Below, in pieces: positions 5,920 through 8,292 of a stretch of 8,292 bases of DNA (the first letter of the stretch is position 1; each line of letters starts with the position of its first letter). This DNA comes from Caulobacter sp. (lineage in GTDB: Bacteria > Pseudomonadota > Alphaproteobacteria > Caulobacterales > Caulobacteraceae). Both the position numbers and the translations under genes were made by a program. The stretch is from contig JACMOF010000100.1 in the NCBI GenBank assembly GCA_014378155.1, positions 1 to 8,292 on the forward strand, given 5' to 3'. The notes beneath the pieces were generated by a model that was given only the letters and a program-made list of their open reading frames with translations, did no database searches and was not told where the DNA came from.

Positions 5920-6578
5920 CGCTGGAACAGCTGCAACGTCCGGAGCATGGCCAGCTTGGCGCCGTCGGCATGGTGGCCGCTCGGGGCGACGAAGGCGTGA
6001 CCGGCGTCGTACAGCCAGACCGGCAGGTCGGGATGGGCGGCCTCGATCGAAGCGACGTCGGCCAGCGGGATCAGCGCGTCGGTCTTGCCGAAATGCAGGA
6101 TGGTTGGGACCCTCGGCGTCTCATCGACATAGGCGACAATGTCGCCGCCGTAGAAGCACGCGACCGCTTTCAGCCCCTGGCAGCGGCTAGCCGCGAGCCA
6201 GGCGGTCGTGCCGCCGTAGCAGAAGCCCAGGGCGAAGACCGGGCCAGCCGCTGAGAGAGCGTCGATCGCCGCCTGCACGCGAGGCAGGGCCGCGGCGCCC
6301 CAACCGCTGGCCTCGCCCATCGCCATGCGGGCCTCGAGAGCTTGTGGGTCAAGATCGGCGACGGGGAAGGGGATTTCGGGGCCGTCGAGCAGGCAAGGCG
6401 CGATGACCTCATAGCCCTGGTCGGCCAGGCCGTCGGACAGCTCGCGGATATGAGGCGTGACACCCCAGATGGCGTGCAGGATCACCAACCCCCCGCGCCG
6501 CGCGTCGCCGGGCGGAGCGTGATAGGCGGCGAAGGGCTCTCCGCTGGCCGTCACCAGGCTGATGCGCCCGCCGGCCAT
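5892..6578 (-). CDS. Dienelactone hydrolase family protein (downstream paralogue, variant active site)
   Basis: A 228-residue alpha/beta hydrolase of the dienelactone hydrolase family, which cleaves lactone or ester bonds with a Cys-Asp-His triad. Visible triad: C120 in GFCYGG (118-123), D167 in HFGKTDALIP, and H194 in DAGHAF. There is no signal peptide, so it is predicted to be cytoplasmic. In classic dienelactone hydrolase a glutamate (Glu36, in a QEIFG-type motif) orients the nucleophile. Here that segment reads LHAIWGV (34-40), with Ala at the Glu position. The substrate is unknown, and no other aromatic-degradation gene lies in the window. Its ATG lies 2 bp after the stop of the upstream paralogue and has no clear Shine-Dalgarno site, so translational coupling is likely. 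Its TAG stop shares CTAG with the convergent gene's stop. Confidence 0.9.
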   Translation of the reverse strand: MAGGRISLVTASGEPFAAYHAPPGDARRGGLVILHAIWGVTPHIRELSDGLADQGYEVIAPCLLDGPEIPFPVADLDPQALEARMAMGEASGWGAAALPRVQAAIDALSAAGPVFALGFCYGGTTAWLAASRCQGLKAVACFYGGDIVAYVDETPRVPTILHFGKTDALIPLADVASIEAAHPDLPVWLYDAGHAFVAPSGHHADGAKLAMLRTLQLFQRAGGAKGEA

Positions 6579-6580
6579 GC

Positions 6581-7258
6581 TCAGGCCGCGCCGTGGGCCT
6601 GGAAGAGGGCCAGGGTTCGCGCCCGGGCCATCTGGGCGTCGTCGAGGTCGGCGTCGGGTCGGCCGTCGTTGTTGAAGCCGTGGCCGCTGTTATCGTAGAT
6701 GTAGATGGGCACGTCGGGATGGGCGTCTTCAACCGCCGCCTTGACGGCGTCGGCGGGGATATGGCCGTCCTTGCGGCCCAGGTGGACGATCACCGGGCAA
6801 GTCAGGGGTAGGGCGGCGTTGGCCGCGACCATGCTGCCGTAATAGCTCGACCCTGCGGCCAGGCCCGTCAGCTTGCTCGCCGCCAGCCAGACCAGCGAGC
6901 CACCCAGGCAATAGCCGACCGCGAAGACCGGGCCGCGCGGGGCCAGGTCGTCGATACAGGCCTGGATGTCCGACAGCATCCTGTCGAGCCCGACGGTTCC
7001 CGCATGGGCGACGCCGGCCTGGAAGTCCTTGGGCTCGCGGCCGGCGAGATAGCCGGGCTCGACGCGGTCGAACAGCGAAGGGGCCAACACCTCAAAGCCC
7101 AACGCCGCCCAGCGCGCGATGTCGGCCTGGATATATTCGTCGAGCCCGAAGATCTCCTGGATCACCACGACCCCGCCCTTGCGCGCGCCCTGGGGCGCGG
7201 CATGGCCGGCGGTGAAGGTGAAGCCGTCGAGGGCGGAGGTCAGGGTGACGAGGGTCAT
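6581..7258 (-). CDS. Dienelactone hydrolase family protein (upstream paralogue)
   Basis: A 225-residue cytoplasmic alpha/beta hydrolase with a complete dienelactone-hydrolase active site: E35 in VIQEIFGLDEYI, C117 in VGYCLGG (114-120), D164 in HLGRKDGHIP, and H193 in DNSGHGFNN. It aligns with the following gene along its whole length (shared GPVFA-G-C-GG then WLAAS and GL), so the two arose by tandem duplication. Length is normal for the family (about 230-240). The ATG at 7258 has CAGGA about 8 nt upstream. It is the first gene of a two-gene unit. It is annotated by family only; the true substrate may be an ester or lactone other than dienelactone. Confidence 0.93.
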   Translation of the reverse strand: MTLVTLTSALDGFTFTAGHAAPQGARKGGVVVIQEIFGLDEYIQADIARWAALGFEVLAPSLFDRVEPGYLAGREPKDFQAGVAHAGTVGLDRMLSDIQACIDDLAPRGPVFAVGYCLGGSLVWLAASKLTGLAAGSSYYGSMVAANAALPLTCPVIVHLGRKDGHIPADAVKAAVEDAHPDVPIYIYDNSGHGFNNDGRPDADLDDAQMARARTLALFQAHGAA

Positions 7259-7288
7259 GTCTGCGTCCTGCTAAAGGTTGGGCGCAGC

Positions 7289-7300
7289 ACGCAGGTGCGT
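7289..7300. promoter_or_regulatory. Perfect 12-bp dyad upstream of the hydrolase pair
   Basis: ACGCA-GG-TGCGT lies 31-42 nt upstream of the start of the first hydrolase gene. The position suits an operator or a small leader hairpin. I cannot define a promoter with confidence in this 94-bp gap. Confidence 0.25.
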
Positions 7301-7352
7301 CGCCCCGGTCGTTTGAGTTTCGCCGCCAAAACGGCGCCGCCTTGGCGCTGGG

Positions 7353-8045
7353 CTAGCCCTTGCCCGGCTTCAGCGAGCAGGCCAGACCCACCGTCTTGGC
7401 CTCGGTGCAGGTCATCGATTGCAGCGTGGCCTTGGAACGCGGTTGCGGCGCGTCGATGATATAGCCCGAGCCGCCGTCGCACAGCACTTCATAACGCGAG
7501 ATGGCCGGATCGCCGCCACCGCCTAGATACGCACCGTTGGTCGGCGCGCACGCCAGGCCTGCTTTCTTGGTCAGGCTGCTCAGGCCTGCGGTCGAACCGA
7601 CATTGGCTTTCAGGCGGCAGGTAGTAAACTTGGCGCCACGACCCTTTTGAGCCTTGGCCGAGGAGCTCAGAGCCAGGCAGTCATAGGCCGACAGGGTATT
7701 GTCGATCTTGGTAACCACCCAGCCAAAATCGCCCTTGCAGGCGATCTCGTAGCTGATGGTGCGAACGCCGTTGCGGTTGGCGTTCATGATGACTCCGGCG
7801 TCGGCCAGGGTGCAAGGCACGCCAGCTGCGGCCGCTATTTCGCCCGCCTCGCGTTGTTGCAACGGGTTGGCCGACTCACGGAAGCCCTTGCCGGCGGCAG
7901 ACGCGTCACCTAGCTTGTTGCTAAAGTTCGGGTCGGTGAACTCGCGCTGGGTGTAGTTTGAACCGGTCGGCAATCCAGGCGCTTGGGCCATGGCGGTGGT
8001 GGTGGCGAGCGCGGCGAGCGCCAGTGATAGGATCAAGGTTTTCAT
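7353..8045 (-). CDS. Secreted cysteine-rich protein with an internal duplication, function unknown
   Basis: A 230-residue protein with a clear Sec signal peptide (residues 1-20, TTTAMA-Q). The start at 8045 is chosen over an in-frame ATG 18 nt upstream because a strong ribosome site lies between them and the signal peptide begins there. The mature protein has eight cysteines at 78, 103, 123, 143, 166, 189, 213 and 223, an even number that suits disulfides in the periplasm. Two halves match: AGVPC, then ISYEIACKGDFGWVV, then YDC (about 74-123); and AGLAC, then ISRYEVLCDGGSGYII, then MTC (about 162-213). Each half ends with a further Cys (143, 223). Residues 21-70 are polar and probably disordered. 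I do not recognise a named family. It stands upstream of the hydrolase pair with a 94-bp gap, so it is probably a separate unit. Confidence 0.82.
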   Translation of the reverse strand: MKTLILSLALAALATTTAMAQAPGLPTGSNYTQREFTDPNFSNKLGDASAAGKGFRESANPLQQREAGEIAAAAGVPCTLADAGVIMNANRNGVRTISYEIACKGDFGWVVTKIDNTLSAYDCLALSSSAKAQKGRGAKFTTCRLKANVGSTAGLSSLTKKAGLACAPTNGAYLGGGGDPAISRYEVLCDGGSGYIIDAPQPRSKATLQSMTCTEAKTVGLACSLKPGKG

Positions 8046-8050
8046 CAAAG

Positions 8051-8059
8051 CCCCCTTTT
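8051..8059 (-). promoter_or_regulatory. Ribosome binding site fixing the start at 8045
   Basis: On the minus strand AAAAGGGGG ends 5 nt before the ATG at 8045. An in-frame ATG at 8063 would place this site inside the coding sequence, and it has no comparable site of its own. Confidence 0.65.
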
Positions 8060-8115
8060 GCATGTGCGTACGACGCGCGGTCTCGCCCGCGTGAGGTGGT
8101 AGTGTATCGAGCCCC

Positions 8116-8128
8116 TTCGCACGGCGAA
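8116..8128. promoter_or_regulatory. Dyad between ychF and the cysteine-rich protein gene
   Basis: TTCGC-ACG-GCGAA is a perfect 5-bp inverted repeat about 70-85 nt upstream of the start at 8045 and about 30-45 nt past the ychF stop. It could be part of a promoter-proximal operator or the base of an RNA hairpin. No T-run follows on the minus strand. TTGAAA lies just upstream on that strand, but no well-spaced -10 box follows. Confidence 0.25.
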
Positions 8129-8159
8129 TTTCAATAGCGGATGTTGCTGGGGCAGTCGG

Positions 8160-8292
8160 CTAAACGTTGAACCTAAAGTGCATCACGTCGCCGTCCTTGA
8201 CGATGTAGTCCTTGCCCTCGGCCTTCATCTTGCCGGCCTCCTTGGCGCCGTTTTCGCCGCCCAGGGCGACGAAGTCCTCGTAGGCGATGGTC
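8160..8292 (-). CDS. ychF: Redox-regulated ATPase YchF, C-terminal fragment (5' part outside window)
   Basis: Only the last 43 codons and the TAG stop are inside the window. They read [20 protein letters not shown], then [19 protein letters not shown], and end RFNV. This is the C-terminal end of the TGS domain of YchF (OLA1 family), a universally conserved P-loop protein that prefers ATP and binds ribosomes. The ending [11 protein letters not shown] is nearly invariant in bacterial YchF, as is the preceding AKEAGK-x-x-EGKDY block. The rest of the gene (about 320 codons) lies to the right. No clear terminator follows the stop. Confidence 0.96.
   Translation of the reverse strand, partial: TIAYEDFVALGGENGAKEAGKMKAEGKDYIVKDGDVMHFRFNV

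Noticed and set aside
7324..7347. Inverted repeat CGCCAA...TTGGCG after the cysteine-rich protein gene as a terminator
   Set aside because: The arms are 6 bp with a 12-nt G+C-rich loop, and no T-run follows on the minus strand.
1..8292. CRISPR arrays, tRNA or rRNA genes, IS ends, toxin-antitoxin pairs or phage-defence genes
   Set aside because: I found no direct-repeat array, no cloverleaf-like segment, no transposase and no small paired toxin-antitoxin frames. The gene content is core metabolism plus single genes for exported proteins.

Overview
The window is ordinary chromosomal DNA from an alphaproteobacterium, most likely a member of the Caulobacteraceae (Caulobacter or Phenylobacterium type). 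The evidence is the high G+C content, the separate and unfused petA-petB-petC operon, the alphaproteobacterial style of the Rieske and cytochrome c1 insertions, and a promoter-like sequence close to the Caulobacter sigma-73 consensus. The species assignment is inference. I see no IS element, CRISPR array, tRNA, rRNA or phage gene.

Layout. At the left edge a 3'-truncated hemF (oxygen-dependent coproporphyrinogen III oxidase) runs on the minus strand. A non-coding gap of about 180 bp follows; it carries a dispersed-repeat-like palindrome and small hairpins. Next is trmL (tRNA wobble 2'-O-methyltransferase, minus strand), divergent from the petABC operon (plus strand). petABC encodes the Rieske protein, cytochrome b and cytochrome c1 of the cytochrome bc1 complex, and ends at a strong intrinsic terminator. 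That terminator lies inside the last codons of a convergent minus-strand gene for a secreted protein with two lobes like aspartic proteases, both of which appear to lack the catalytic motif. Divergent from it is a secreted lipocalin-like protein of unknown function. Its stop codon overlaps the stop of a convergent two-gene cluster of dienelactone-hydrolase paralogues. Further right are a secreted protein with eight cysteines and an internal duplication, and the last 43 codons of ychF.

How the genes work together. petABC together supply one respiratory complex that moves electrons from ubiquinol to cytochrome c. hemF feeds the haem pathway on which that complex depends, but nothing in the sequence shows that hemF and petABC are co-regulated. 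The right half is a set of unrelated small transcription units: three predicted exported proteins of unknown role and a pair of probable cytoplasmic hydrolases.

The most noteworthy points are the apparent two-lobed aspartic-protease pseudoenzyme, the loss of an active-site glutamate in one of two tandem hydrolases, the duplicated cysteine-rich secreted protein, a run of stem-loops in the petABC leader, and several dyads in intergenic regions. I found nothing that supports a new multi-gene system.
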